Shown: positions 15,062-24,672, counted from the first letter of the stretch. The stretch is 64,000 nucleotides of DNA from Centipeda felix (GCF_900186465.1 NZ_LT891947.1:51956-115955), one strand, 5' to 3'. Notes: a model not told the origin generated them from the sequence alone. Program-made: numbers and translations.

Positions 15062-16093
15062 ATGAAGAATATCTTGGTCGTCAAACTCAGTGCGATCGGC
15101 GATGTGATTCATGCGCTGCCCGTTTCCTATGCCATCAAGGAGACCTATCCCAATGCACATCTGACGTGGGTGGTCGAGCCGCCCGCCTATCCTCTGCTCG
15201 AGGGAAATCCGTACATCGATGAGCCTATCCTCTTTGAAAAGGCGGAGTTCCGCAGCATCGCCGGATTCCTCCGTGAATATCCGCCCCTGCGCTGCCGTCT
15301 GCGCGCGCGCCGCTACGATGTCTCGCTCGATCTGCAGGGACTCTTCAAGTCGGCAGCGATCGTCTATACGGCGGGGGCGAGGGAGCGCGTCGGCACGGCA
15401 AATATGCGCGAGGGCGCGGACCGTGTGAGCCGCCCCGTGCGCGGGCCGCACGCACAGGGACACATCGTCGAGCGCTATCTCGACGTGGCACGCGCCATCG
15501 GCTGTCGTGTGGATGCGGTGCGCTTTCCCATCACCGTCTCGGATCGTGACCGCATGGCGGCAAAGACGCTGCTGCAGCGCGAGGGGGTGCCGGAGGGGCG
15601 CGCGTTTGTCGCCTTTGCCGTCGGGGCGAACTGGCCGAACAAGCGCTGGCCGGCGGAGCATTTCGCCGCGCTCGGCGACCGTCTCTATGAGGCGCATATC
15701 GTTTCCGTGCTCGTCGGCGGTGGGCATCTCGATGTGACGATTGCCGCCGACATCATGGCGGCGGCGCGGATCCCGCCCGTGAATCTCGTCGGGCGGACGA
15801 ACCTCAAGCAGCTCGCACATCTCTTTACGCGTGCCGCGCTCGTCCTCGGCGGCGATACGGGACCCGTACATCTCGCTGCGGGGCTCGGACGGCCGACCGT
15901 TATGCTGATGGGGCCAACGGATGCGAACCGCAACGGCCCGTACGGGCAGCAGGAGAATGCCATCGAGGTGGATCGCTCCTGCCGCTGCTGCTGGAAACGC
16001 GCCTGCCCGAAGGGACTCGACTGCCTCGCGCTGATCACAGTAGATGAGGTGGAGAAGAAGATTACGGACGTTCTGCATGCTGTTGTGTCATGA
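15062..16093 (+). CDS. Lipopolysaccharide heptosyltransferase (GT9), WaaC-like
   Basis: A 343-residue GT-B glycosyltransferase of family 9. The start MKNILVVKLSAIGDVIHALPV and the later FAVGANWPNKRWPAEHFAAL and LGGDTGPVHLAAGLGRPTVMLMGPTD are the acceptor- and ADP-heptose-binding motifs of heptosyltransferase I. It adds L,D-heptose to the Kdo-lipid A core on the cytoplasmic face. AAAGGAGGG precedes the ATG. The C-terminal CRCCWKRACPKGLDCL cysteines are often seen in Firmicutes members. Confidence 0.82.
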   Translation: MKNILVVKLSAIGDVIHALPVSYAIKETYPNAHLTWVVEPPAYPLLEGNPYIDEPILFEKAEFRSIAGFLREYPPLRCRLRARRYDVSLDLQGLFKSAAIVYTAGARERVGTANMREGADRVSRPVRGPHAQGHIVERYLDVARAIGCRVDAVRFPITVSDRDRMAAKTLLQREGVPEGRAFVAFAVGANWPNKRWPAEHFAALGDRLYEAHIVSVLVGGGHLDVTIAADIMAAARIPPVNLVGRTNLKQLAHLFTRAALVLGGDTGPVHLAAGLGRPTVMLMGPTDANRNGPYGQQENAIEVDRSCRCCWKRACPKGLDCLALITVDEVEKKITDVLHAVVS

Positions 16094-16120
16094 CAGACGA
16101 ACGGACATGGGGGGAAAGAG

Positions 16121-17299
16121 TTGTATCAAAATATTCTCGTCATCCACCTCATGCACCTCGGGGATCTCATGCTCGGCACGCCCGTGCTCGCCGCCCTGCG
16201 TCAGCAGTATCCTGCGGCGCGCATCACGCTCCTCGCGGACAAGAAGCTCGCGGATGTCGTCGTCATGAACGAGCATCTCGACGAATGCCTCCTGATCGAC
16301 AAGAAGGGCGCAGACGGCGGCATCCTCGGCATCCTGCGCTATGCGATGCGCCTGCGGAAAAACCACTACGATCTCGTCATCAACCTCCACCGCAACGAGC
16401 GTTCTTCGGCGCTCGCCGCGCTCAGCGGCGGACGGCGCATCGTCGGCTACGCAAAGCCCGGCTTCTCCCTCGCCTTTGACCATGTCAGCCCGAGTCAGAA
16501 TCAGGTGATGCACGAGGTGCACTCGCACTATGCGGCACTGCGCGCGGCGGGCGTGCTCGATGCGGACGGGACGGCGGGGCTCGAGATGTGGATTCCGCCT
16601 GCCGCGGCAGAGGAGGCAGAGCGCCTCTGGAGGGAGCACTTCGCCCCGATCGACAAGGTGATCGCCATCAACATCGGTGCGAGCTGGGCGACCAAGCGAT
16701 GGATTGATGCGTACTTCGCCGTCGTGGCTGACACCTATCTCCGACGCGGCTATCACATCGCCGTCATGGGCGGCCCGATGGATATGGAGATGGTGGAGGA
16801 ATGCCGTGCCCGCATGGAGGAACGCGAGCATCCGCACCTCCATATCTTTACGGGGAAGGTCAGCCTCGGCGTGCTCGCGGGAATCCTCTCCCGCTGCATC
16901 CTTTTCATCACGACGGACTCGGGGCCAATGCATGTCGGCGTCGCAATGCACGTCCCCGTGATCTGCATGTTCGGCGCATCGCCGATTCCCGGGTTCTACC
17001 CCTACGATGCACGGAGCATCTCCGTCCGCGCGCCCGTCTCGTGTCATCCGTGCCGCATCCACGAGTGCCCGCTCGCAGGAGAGGAGCACATGATGTGCAT
17101 GAAGCGGATGCCGCCTGACCTCATTTTGCAGTATGCCGATCAGATCCTGTGCGAGGAGGGCGAGCGTCCCGCGTGCGAACTGCCCGCACCGACGGATTTT
17201 GAGACGCGGGTGGTGGAGATGGCAGACGGGCATTTTGCCCTCGCACCGCGCGGAGCGGCAGGGCGGGTCGTTCGTTCGAGTTTACCGCAGAGCAGATAG
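16121..17299 (+). CDS. Lipopolysaccharide heptosyltransferase (GT9), WaaF/WaaQ-like
   Basis: A 392-residue family 9 glycosyltransferase beginning YQNILVIHLMHLGDLMLGTPVLAALRQQYP from a TTG start (GGGGGGAAAGAG just upstream), with INIGASWATKRWIDAYFAVV and TTDSGPMHVGVAMHVPVICMFGASP in the donor-binding half. It likely adds a second heptose. The C-terminus is about 40 residues longer than usual and not conserved. It lies 27 bases after the first heptosyltransferase. Confidence 0.8.
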   Translation: MYQNILVIHLMHLGDLMLGTPVLAALRQQYPAARITLLADKKLADVVVMNEHLDECLLIDKKGADGGILGILRYAMRLRKNHYDLVINLHRNERSSALAALSGGRRIVGYAKPGFSLAFDHVSPSQNQVMHEVHSHYAALRAAGVLDADGTAGLEMWIPPAAAEEAERLWREHFAPIDKVIAINIGASWATKRWIDAYFAVVADTYLRRGYHIAVMGGPMDMEMVEECRARMEEREHPHLHIFTGKVSLGVLAGILSRCILFITTDSGPMHVGVAMHVPVICMFGASPIPGFYPYDARSISVRAPVSCHPCRIHECPLAGEEHMMCMKRMPPDLILQYADQILCEEGERPACELPAPTDFETRVVEMADGHFALAPRGAAGRVVRSSLPQSR

Positions 17300-17309
17300 G
17301 AGCATTTTC

Positions 17310-18308
17310 ATGGATATGGAAAAAATCCGCAGCGTCGTTGCCGAAAAGAGCGCGCGCAGCAACATCCTCGTCGTCGGCGATGTCATGCTCGACAAGTATT
17401 ATACGGGAGAGGTGACGCGCATCTCACCCGAGGCACCGGTGCCGATCACCCACGTGACGGGGACGCGCGAGACGCTCGGCGGGGCGGCAAACGTCGCGCA
17501 CAACCTGGCGCTCCTTGGGACGAACGTCAGCATCGCGGGCTATGTCGGCAGGGATCCGCACTGCGACAGTCTGCTGGATAAATTCAAATCGCGCGGCATT
17601 GACTATGCGGGGCTCGTCCATACGGAGCGTCCGACGACGACGAAGATCCGCATCATTGGCGGGCATCAGCAGATGATGCGGCTGGACTTCGAGGATGTAA
17701 AGCCCATCGACGGCGCAGACGCAGAGCAGTACCTCGCCTACATTGATCAGAAACTGAACGAGAGCATGGACTGCGTCATTATCTCGGACTATGGCAAGGG
17801 CGCATGCACGGAGTACGCCTGCCAGCACATCATCCATGCGGCGCACGATCACGGCGTTCCCGTCATCGTCGACCCGAAGGGGCCGCAGTGGGCGAAGTAC
17901 AAGGGCGCGGACTACGTGACGCCGAACCTGAAGGAGATCAACGAGATCCTCCTGGAGCCGATCGTCAACGAGAACGGCGCGGCGGAGCGTGCGGCACACT
18001 ATGCCATACGCAAGTTCGGCGTGAAGAACGTCATCCTGACGCGCTCGGCAAAGGGCATCTCGCTCATCCACGGGCAGGCGGCCGTCCACATCCCGACGCG
18101 CGCACAGGAGGTATTCGATGTCTCGGGTGCGGGCGACACGGTGATCGCCGTCTTCGGGCTCGCACTCGCAGGCGGGCTGAAGCCCGAGGACGGCGCGGCA
18201 CTCGCCAACCTCGCGGCGAGCGTCGTCGTCTCGAAACTCGGTACGTATGCCGTGAGCCGTGAGGAACTGCTCCGCGTGCTCGATCGGCAGGAAGGGGAAG
18301 ATCTATGA
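17310..18308 (+). CDS. D-glycero-beta-D-manno-heptose-7-phosphate kinase-type PfkB kinase, second copy
   Basis: A 332-residue PfkB kinase: ILVVGDVMLDKYYTGEVTRISPEAPVPI, GGAANVAHNLALLG, and FDVSGAGDTVIAVFGLALAGG match RfaE domain I closely, in fact closer to E. coli HldE than the first copy does. TAGGAG precedes the ATG at 17310; the open frame continues upstream without a ribosome site. Four-base overlap with hldD. Two such kinases in one LPS cluster is unusual. Confidence 0.82.
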   Translation: MDMEKIRSVVAEKSARSNILVVGDVMLDKYYTGEVTRISPEAPVPITHVTGTRETLGGAANVAHNLALLGTNVSIAGYVGRDPHCDSLLDKFKSRGIDYAGLVHTERPTTTKIRIIGGHQQMMRLDFEDVKPIDGADAEQYLAYIDQKLNESMDCVIISDYGKGACTEYACQHIIHAAHDHGVPVIVDPKGPQWAKYKGADYVTPNLKEINEILLEPIVNENGAAERAAHYAIRKFGVKNVILTRSAKGISLIHGQAAVHIPTRAQEVFDVSGAGDTVIAVFGLALAGGLKPEDGAALANLAASVVVSKLGTYAVSREELLRVLDRQEGEDL

Positions 18309-19276
18309 TTATCGTTACCGGCGGTGCCGGCTTTATCGGCAGCAACATCGTCCATGCGCTGAATGCGCGCGGCTATCGCGACATCCTCATCGTCGACGAT
18401 CTGGAGGACGGCGAGAACTACAAGAATCTGCGCGGCCTCCATTTCATCGACTATCAGCACAAGGACGACTTTCTCCACCTCGTCGAGGAGGGTGACTTCG
18501 ACGGGACGGACATCGACGCGATCTTCCATGAGGGCGCATGCTCGGATACGATGGAGTATGACGTCAACTATATGATGAAGGTCAATTACTCCTACTCCAA
18601 GGCGCTCCTGCACTTTGCGATGGGGGCGCGCATCCCGTTCTTCTACGCCTCCTCAGCCTCGACCTACGGCGGCGGGGTACATGGCTTCACCGAGGGGGAT
18701 GCGTGTGAGGACGCACTCAATCCCTATGCGTTCTCGAAGCTCGCATTCGACCGCTATGTGCGGCAGGTCATCCCCGAGGCACGCAGCCCGATCGTCGGCC
18801 TGCGCTACTTCAACGTCTATGGTCCCCAGGAGCACCACAAGGGCAAGATGGCGTCGATCTTCTATCAGCTCTATCATCAGATTCTCGATGTGGGCGAGGC
18901 GCGTCTCTTCCGCGGGACGGACGGTATCGCAGACGGCGAGCAGCGGCGCGACTTCGTCTATGTCGGCGACGTCGTGCGCGTCAACCTGCATTTCTTTGAA
19001 AATGGCGGGGAGAGCGGCGTTTACAACTGCGGCACAGGTACGGCACATACATATAACGAGGCGGCACATGCCGTGATCGCCGCACTCGGCAAGGGGCAGA
19101 TCGTCTACCGTGATTTCCCCGAAGTGCTGCGCGGCAAGTATCAGAACTACACACAGGCGGATACGGCAGCGCTGATCGCCGCGGGCTACACGGGCGGCTT
19201 CACCCCCATGGAGCAGGCGGTGAAGGAGTACTGCGACTTCCTGAATGCGGGCGGCTACTTCTCCTATGCCGAATAA
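18305..19276 (+). CDS. hldD: ADP-L-glycero-D-manno-heptose-6-epimerase
   Basis: A 323-residue short-chain dehydrogenase-type epimerase: N-terminal IIVTGGAGFIGSNIVHALNARG binds NADP, the catalytic SSASTYGGG and Tyr-xxx-Lys (YAFSKLAFD) are present, and RYFNVYGPQEHHKGKMASIFYQLYHQI is characteristic of HldD. It converts ADP-D,D-heptose to ADP-L,D-heptose, the donor for the heptosyltransferases upstream. It overlaps the kinase and gmhB. Confidence 0.9.
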   Translation: MIIVTGGAGFIGSNIVHALNARGYRDILIVDDLEDGENYKNLRGLHFIDYQHKDDFLHLVEEGDFDGTDIDAIFHEGACSDTMEYDVNYMMKVNYSYSKALLHFAMGARIPFFYASSASTYGGGVHGFTEGDACEDALNPYAFSKLAFDRYVRQVIPEARSPIVGLRYFNVYGPQEHHKGKMASIFYQLYHQILDVGEARLFRGTDGIADGEQRRDFVYVGDVVRVNLHFFENGGESGVYNCGTGTAHTYNEAAHAVIAALGKGQIVYRDFPEVLRGKYQNYTQADTAALIAAGYTGGFTPMEQAVKEYCDFLNAGGYFSYAE

Positions 19277-19769
19277 GGCCATTTTCTTCGACCGCGACGG
19301 GACGCTCAATGTCGATGTGCACTACCTCCACGATCCTGCGGAATTCGCGTGGACGGAGGGGGCGGTCGAGGCGATCCGCTGGGCGAACGCACACGGCTTT
19401 CTTGTCATTGTTGTCACGAACCAGAGCGGTATCGCGCGCGGCTATTACGGTGAGGATTCTGTTCGCCGCCTGCATGACTGGATGAATGCGGAGCTTGCAC
19501 GGCAGGGCGCGCACATCGACGCATTCTACTACTGTCCGCATCATCCCGCGGGGACTGTGCCGGCGTATACACGGGTATGTGGCTGCCGCAAGCCTGCGCC
19601 CGGGATGCTCCTGCGTGCGATCACGGAGCACGATATTGACCCCGCCGCATCGCTGATGATCGGCGATGCGGCGCGTGACGTCGCGGCAGCAAAGCAGGCG
19701 GGGGTGCGCGGCGTGCGCTATGTGGGCGGGAGCCTCGCGGACTGCGTGCGGGAGGCGCTGGCATCGTAG
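19266..19769 (+). CDS. gmhB: D-glycero-beta-D-manno-heptose-1,7-bisphosphate 7-phosphatase
   Basis: A 167-residue HAD phosphatase: FFDRDGTLNVD holds the nucleophile Asp, VVTNQSGIARGYY motif II, the zinc-site CPHHPAG...CGCRKP cysteines and histidine, and MIGDAARDVAAAKQAG motif IV. It removes the 7-phosphate between the kinase and adenylyltransferase steps. The ATG lies inside the end of hldD. GmhA, the first enzyme of the pathway, is not in the window. Confidence 0.88.
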   Translation: MPNKAIFFDRDGTLNVDVHYLHDPAEFAWTEGAVEAIRWANAHGFLVIVVTNQSGIARGYYGEDSVRRLHDWMNAELARQGAHIDAFYYCPHHPAGTVPAYTRVCGCRKPAPGMLLRAITEHDIDPAASLMIGDAARDVAAAKQAGVRGVRYVGGSLADCVREALAS

Positions 19770-19796
19770 CGGCGGTAACATATAGAGAAAGCGAAG

Positions 19797-21011
19797 ATGG
19801 TCTGTAATATGCTGCAGAAACTCAAGGGAACTCCTGTTATACGGCTCCATACGTGGGCATTCTATCTGCTCTGCGGGTTTGGACTTTTTAGTAGTGTTTC
19901 GACTACGGTTACCAGTATTTTTCTCAGCCTGCTCACGGCGCTGCTTCTCTTCCGCTTGTGGGTGAAGCATGATGACTGGCAAGATGCGCTGCCCGATGGG
20001 CAGCTTTGTCTGGCACTTTTGCTGCTGATGGGCGCAGTCGTTTTGTCTTCTTTTTTTTCCAGCGATATCCTGCATAGTTTGCGCATATTCAGTCATCAGT
20101 ATGGAACGCGTGCGGTCGGACTATTTGCTGTCCTACTGATGATTCGACAGCGAAAACAGCTGATTTGGATTGCGGCCTGTATCGGCATTTCACTCTTCAT
20201 CAACGATGTGGCTGTTGTCTTTCAAGGTGTCGTGCAGGGTGATTATCGGGCCGTCGGATTTTCTTCCTATATGACAGTGGGAGGAATCCTCTCCATGCTG
20301 CTCCCTGCCCTGCTCCTTCTTTCGCTCGGTGATCATCTTGATGTACGCTGGCGCACCCTTGCAGCAGGCTCATTCCTCCTTGGCTGCGGGGCTCTGCTGT
20401 ACAATGGTACGCGCGGAGCATGGCTTGCCGTTCCCGTTGCCATGTGTCTTTGCACTGTCGTTTTCGTCCGTCAAAAGAAGCAGTTTGTTATCGGTGCACT
20501 CGTTGCGTTGAGCGTGTTTGCAGGAATCTTTATGATGTCGCCGTCACTTTCGTCACGGTTTGTCTCCATCGGCGATACACATAATCAAAGTAACTCAGAG
20601 CGGTTTCTTCTTTGGACAAGTGCCTATCACATGTTCGTAGATCATCCGTTGTTTGGCGTTGGGTTTGCCGAGTTTCAGACATCATATCATAGGGAATACG
20701 TTTCCCCCGAGGCAAAGGAACCTTGGCTGGCACATGCCCACAGCAATGTAATGCATATGCTTGCAGAGTGTGGAGGAGTTGGTCTTCTCGCTCTGCTGTT
20801 CTTCTGGTATACGTTCCTATCCTATGGATTCCGCACATGGATGGCAACCCGTCATATTGCGGCACTGCTTATACCTGCCATTCTTCTGGGACTCATTCTG
20901 CAGGGACTAACGGAATACAATATGGGGAATGCAGCAGTGATGAAGCTGTATTGGGTACTAATGGGGCTCTGTCTGCAATGGCTGCGTCTGGATCACTATG
21001 CGCCGGCATAA
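19797..21011 (+). CDS. O-antigen ligase family membrane protein
   Basis: A 404-residue protein with about ten hydrophobic segments and the large loop holding the ligase-type pattern NQSNSERFLLWTSAYHMFVDHPLFGVGFAEF and AHAHSNVMHMLAECGGVGLL, as in Wzy_C/WaaL proteins. It probably joins O-antigen or another polymer to lipid A-core on the outer face of the inner membrane. Base composition turns more AT-rich from here to about 24.7 kb, suggesting a horizontally acquired surface-sugar segment. Confidence 0.78.
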   Translation: MVCNMLQKLKGTPVIRLHTWAFYLLCGFGLFSSVSTTVTSIFLSLLTALLLFRLWVKHDDWQDALPDGQLCLALLLLMGAVVLSSFFSSDILHSLRIFSHQYGTRAVGLFAVLLMIRQRKQLIWIAACIGISLFINDVAVVFQGVVQGDYRAVGFSSYMTVGGILSMLLPALLLLSLGDHLDVRWRTLAAGSFLLGCGALLYNGTRGAWLAVPVAMCLCTVVFVRQKKQFVIGALVALSVFAGIFMMSPSLSSRFVSIGDTHNQSNSERFLLWTSAYHMFVDHPLFGVGFAEFQTSYHREYVSPEAKEPWLAHAHSNVMHMLAECGGVGLLALLFFWYTFLSYGFRTWMATRHIAALLIPAILLGLILQGLTEYNMGNAAVMKLYWVLMGLCLQWLRLDHYAPA

Positions 21012-21030
21012 TATAGGGGAGGGGAGACGG

Positions 21031-21777
21031 GTGAGACTTGCCGTTATCATTCTTACACATAACGAGGAACATCACATCGAGGCGTGCATTCAGAGTGCAT
21101 CGTTTGCTGATGAGATCCTTGTGATCGACGATATGAGCACGGACCGTACGGCAGAACTGGCACAGAGCCTCGGCGCACGTGTTGTCACGCACCCTCTCGC
21201 GGGAGATTTCGCGGGTCAGCGGAACTTTGCCCTGACGCAGACGGATGCGGACTGGGTACTCTATGTGGATGCGGATGAGCGCGTGAACGAGGGGACAGAG
21301 GCGGAGCTTCGCCGCATTATGTCGGCAGATGTACGTGCTGTGTACGAGATCAAACGCATCAACGTCGTCTTTGGACAGCGTATGTGTTGCGGCGGGCATC
21401 GACCGGACTACCCTCGGCGATTTTTTCCGCGCGATGCAGTGCACTGGACAGGGCTGGTGCACGAGCGTGCGGAGTCTGAACTCCCCGTACGCCGTATGGG
21501 AGGGAGCCTCCTGCACCATACATACGAAAGCTGGGAACAGTATTTTCAGAAGTTCAATCAATATACAACACTCATGGCAGAACGGCAGCATAGAGAGGGG
21601 CGGCACGCGTCCTTCCTGAAAATTCTCCTTGATCCGCCGTTTGCCTTTTTTCGCTACTATATCCTGCAGTGCGGTTTCCTCGATGGACGTCTTGGATTTA
21701 TCATGGCGGTGTACCACAGCTTCTATACCATGGCGAAGTATGTGAAGCTGTATTACATGGAGATGCGTCGGAAATAG
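21031..21777 (+). CDS. Family 2 glycosyltransferase, LPS core (WaaE/KdtX-like)
   Basis: A 248-residue GT-A enzyme from a GTG start (GGGGAGGGGAG just upstream): RLAVIILTHNEEHHIEACIQS, the DDMSTDRTAELA nucleotide site, VLYVDADERVNEG with the metal-binding DxD, and YPRRFFPRDAVHWTGLVHE as in LPS core beta-1,4-glucosyltransferases. The C-terminus has an amphipathic segment likely to sit on the membrane. A longer frame from 20998 overlaps the ligase gene and lacks a ribosome site. Confidence 0.78.
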   Translation: MRLAVIILTHNEEHHIEACIQSASFADEILVIDDMSTDRTAELAQSLGARVVTHPLAGDFAGQRNFALTQTDADWVLYVDADERVNEGTEAELRRIMSADVRAVYEIKRINVVFGQRMCCGGHRPDYPRRFFPRDAVHWTGLVHERAESELPVRRMGGSLLHHTYESWEQYFQKFNQYTTLMAERQHREGRHASFLKILLDPPFAFFRYYILQCGFLDGRLGFIMAVYHSFYTMAKYVKLYYMEMRRK

Positions 21778-21847
21778 CACTATGTATTTTGTGAAGAACT
21801 CGTATCTGCAAGAGCAGGCTGGGTTTTGGGAAAGGGGAGGATATGGT

Positions 21848-22969
21848 GTGCGGGTCGCTGTCTTGGAAACAGTGAAGGCGGATGGCGGATTTGAACTCGA
21901 ATTTGACCATATCATCATCGAGACATTGAAGGAGGAGGGGCATGAGCCCCTGCTCTTTTTGCCAAGAGATACAGATCTCGGGCGAAACTTCCATGTGCCC
22001 GTGCACGATTTAGACGGAGGGCGCATTATTAGCTACGATGGTGCGGGGCGCCTCAAAAAAATATGGCTCTCCCTATTACGGGAATATCGTCGTGTCAAAT
22101 GGTTTGATGCAATGGCGAGGGCGATCATTCAGGAACGGCTCGATGCTGTGTTGATTACGACGGCAACCTATCGCTATCTGCGTGCCCTAAAAAAAAGCAT
22201 ACTACGAGACAGCCCTGTGCCAGTTTATTTTATCTTTCTTGGCGTAAATCCTAAGGAGATGCCCAAATTCCAAAAGGCTGCACAGTCGTGTCAGATATAC
22301 CGGAATATTCATCTCTGTGTAACAACGCTGCGCGATGACTTCGGGGTAAATCGTCCCGGCAATGTGAACCTTATCGCACCGCCTGTGATGTCACTACCCA
22401 CGATCTGTCCAGAGCAACCAGATCAGACGCTGCGTATTGGATTTTTCGGTCACTATCGCAAGGGAGAAAAAAACCTCACGTATTTCCTGCGTGCAGCGGA
22501 AGAAGGAAAGTTTACACGCCCTGTGCATTTCATTTTGCAGGCGGCTCCGACCACGGAGGCAGATCGTGCTGATGTCCAGTCACTCGTAGAACGCTATCGG
22601 AAGGACACTCGGGTCACTATCCTGACGGAAAAATTAGTCGGCACGGCGTGGTATGAAATGATTGCTTCCGTAGATGCGATGTTCCTCCCCTATACGGCGG
22701 AGCGGTATCGTTATAACTGGAGTGCACTCTACTTCACTGCAATCGGATTTCAAAAACCTGTCATAACGACTGATGTGCTGAATCCCGAAGTCATGGCAGC
22801 ATTTGACATCGGCAGCATTGTGAACATGAATCACTATGAGGACTTTCTCGTGAAGATCGAGGATTTCATCAATCACTTTTCTGCACGACGAGCGCGCTAT
22901 CGGGAGCAGCTTGCAGCGGCGGCGGAGACATACAGCAGAGCAAATTTTATTCGAAATCTGCTGAACTAG
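21848..22969 (+). CDS. GT-B glycosyltransferase-like protein, LPS region
   Basis: About 373 residues from a GTG start preceded by AGGGGAGG; the frame is open back to 21782, but the Rossmann strand RVAVLETVKADGGFELEFDHIIIETL begins here. The C-terminal half has RIGFFGHYRKGEKNLTYFLRAA and MIASVDAMFLPYTAERYRYNWSALYFTAIGFQKPVITTDVLNPE, which resembles the donor-binding half of GT4-type enzymes. The linked sugar cannot be told. It lies between two sugar-transfer genes in the AT-richer block. Confidence 0.6.
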   Translation: MRVAVLETVKADGGFELEFDHIIIETLKEEGHEPLLFLPRDTDLGRNFHVPVHDLDGGRIISYDGAGRLKKIWLSLLREYRRVKWFDAMARAIIQERLDAVLITTATYRYLRALKKSILRDSPVPVYFIFLGVNPKEMPKFQKAAQSCQIYRNIHLCVTTLRDDFGVNRPGNVNLIAPPVMSLPTICPEQPDQTLRIGFFGHYRKGEKNLTYFLRAAEEGKFTRPVHFILQAAPTTEADRADVQSLVERYRKDTRVTILTEKLVGTAWYEMIASVDAMFLPYTAERYRYNWSALYFTAIGFQKPVITTDVLNPEVMAAFDIGSIVNMNHYEDFLVKIEDFINHFSARRARYREQLAAAAETYSRANFIRNLLN

Positions 22970-22981
22970 GAGGAGAGATCG

Positions 22982-23902
22982 GTGCGCGCATTCTATCAGC
23001 TGGCAAAACAGATCTATGACATGAAAAATCCACGTGAAGCGAGACGTGCCGTGATCTTCTGTATACGTGCAATTCTGCATCGCGGGCAAATGCAGAAACT
23101 CGATGCGTTCCTTAAGCGAGATGCGTTACTGACGGAGTTGGCAGGGATTTACCCCTTTGTCTATGAACAGCCGACACGCGCCTTTTTTTACAGCCATTCC
23201 ACCTTTGATACACGTGTTGCACTGATCGAGTCACACATGGAATTTCTTCGTGAACATGTGAGAGATGAGATCGTGCTCTCCCTCTATCGAAAGGAAGCAT
23301 TCTCTCTTTGGTCAGGAATAGAGTGCTGTGGAAAGATCCTGTCAGCATCTCTTTTCTTTGAGCCGGGGCAGCGCAAGGAGGGGCTTCTGTCGGTGATGCT
23401 CCGCATGGGTGAAGTATCGTTCTATCAGATTATTTTTTGGATCGCTCCCGCTCACGATGGCAGTCCTGCCATGTGGATTGGAGCAATGCAGGGACCTAAT
23501 ATGGAGAATGCGCGTGATATGGTGAAAGCAGCAACCAAGGTATGTCATAGCTATCGGACAAAAAATCTTATACTTTACATTGCACAAGGGGTTGCGCGCA
23601 GCCTTGGGCTCAGGCACATCTATGCCGTGACGAATAAAGGATACTATGCCAACAATCACATCCGCATTGACCGTAAGCTTAAAACGGACTTCAGTGAATT
23701 CTGGCGTGAATCGGGAGGCGTTATCATGGGGGATACACGTTTTATGGAACTTCCTCTGACAGAGATACGCAAGACGATGGAGGAGGTTCCGACGCGCAAG
23801 CGTGCGGTCTATCGGCGGCGGTTTGCATTTCTTGATGCATTGGATGAGGAAATAGAGACGTCGATGGGACGGTTGCTTAAAGATGTGGGGGAGAAGACAT
23901 GA
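22982..23902 (+). CDS. VirK/YbjX family protein (DUF535)
   Basis: A 306-residue DUF535 protein from a GTG start with AGGAGAG upstream. Family-typical segments are WIGAMQGPNMENARDMVKAATKVCHSYRTKNLILYIAQGVARSLGLRHIYAVTNKG and DFSEFWRESGG. VirK and YbjX act in the envelope, and relatives change resistance to antimicrobial peptides; the biochemical role is not known. ATGA overlap with the next gene places it in the surface-sugar operon. Confidence 0.75.
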   Translation: MRAFYQLAKQIYDMKNPREARRAVIFCIRAILHRGQMQKLDAFLKRDALLTELAGIYPFVYEQPTRAFFYSHSTFDTRVALIESHMEFLREHVRDEIVLSLYRKEAFSLWSGIECCGKILSASLFFEPGQRKEGLLSVMLRMGEVSFYQIIFWIAPAHDGSPAMWIGAMQGPNMENARDMVKAATKVCHSYRTKNLILYIAQGVARSLGLRHIYAVTNKGYYANNHIRIDRKLKTDFSEFWRESGGVIMGDTRFMELPLTEIRKTMEEVPTRKRAVYRRRFAFLDALDEEIETSMGRLLKDVGEKT

Positions 23903-24654
23903 TGTTGGATACCTTGAAAGATAAGATGGCATATCGCCTGACAGACTACAGAGATAAGATACAGTTCTATATCGATCTGTACAGTTACTGCAGCAATATC
24001 AAGCTAACGGATTGGCAGTCACAGTGTCCTCCCGTTGCTATTCCTAAGGTCATTCATTATTGCTGGTTTGGGTGCGGAGAGTACTCTTCGCTGATCAAAA
24101 AATGTATGGCAACATGGGAGCGTGTATTGCCGGATTATGAATTTGTTCTCTGGAATGAGGATAACTTCCCCATTGAAAAATATCCTTTTGCACAGGAGGC
24201 GTACGACAAGAAGAAATATGCCTTCACTTCGGATGTTGCACGGCTCGCTGCCTTATATGAACATGGCGGAATTTATCTCGATACAGACATCGAGATGCTG
24301 AAATCATTCGACCCGTTTTTATCGCACCGCGCATTTACCGGATTTGAGACCTATGGCAATGTCCGCGCACGGATCCAGTCGGGTGTAATGGGGGCAGTCC
24401 CGCATCACCCTTGGATCGAGCTGCTTTTACGATGGTATGAGGGAAAGCATTTTAGCGGCTACGCAACATTTATGCCAAATACACGAATTATTTCCAAGAT
24501 TATTGGACGTTATTATCGTGTAAAGCTGGATGGACAGCCGATGGTTCTGGATGGTGATGTTCATATTTATCCTGCGGCATATTTCTGTCCCGGTAAACAG
24601 GCATCAGAACAGAGTTGTTGCATACATCATTTTATCGGTTCTTGGTTCGACTAA
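23899..24654 (+). CDS. GT32-type glycosyltransferase (OCH1/capsule-like)
   Basis: A 251-residue protein with IPKVIHYCWFGCGEYSSLIKKCMATWERVLPDYEFVLWNEDNFP and the DxD motif in YEHGGIYLDTDIEML, marking family 32 sugar transferases such as capsular polysaccharide mannosyl- or galactosyltransferases. It is the last gene of the LPS run and is followed by a strong terminator. Confidence 0.8.
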   Translation: MMLDTLKDKMAYRLTDYRDKIQFYIDLYSYCSNIKLTDWQSQCPPVAIPKVIHYCWFGCGEYSSLIKKCMATWERVLPDYEFVLWNEDNFPIEKYPFAQEAYDKKKYAFTSDVARLAALYEHGGIYLDTDIEMLKSFDPFLSHRAFTGFETYGNVRARIQSGVMGAVPHHPWIELLLRWYEGKHFSGYATFMPNTRIISKIIGRYYRVKLDGQPMVLDGDVHIYPAAYFCPGKQASEQSCCIHHFIGSWFD

Positions 24655-24672
24655 TGTGGTAAACAGAACATA

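Noticed and set aside
19200..20096. 298-codon minus-strand frame across gmhB and the ligase
   Set aside because: It covers two real genes on the other strand, has no ribosome site and looks like a composition shadow.
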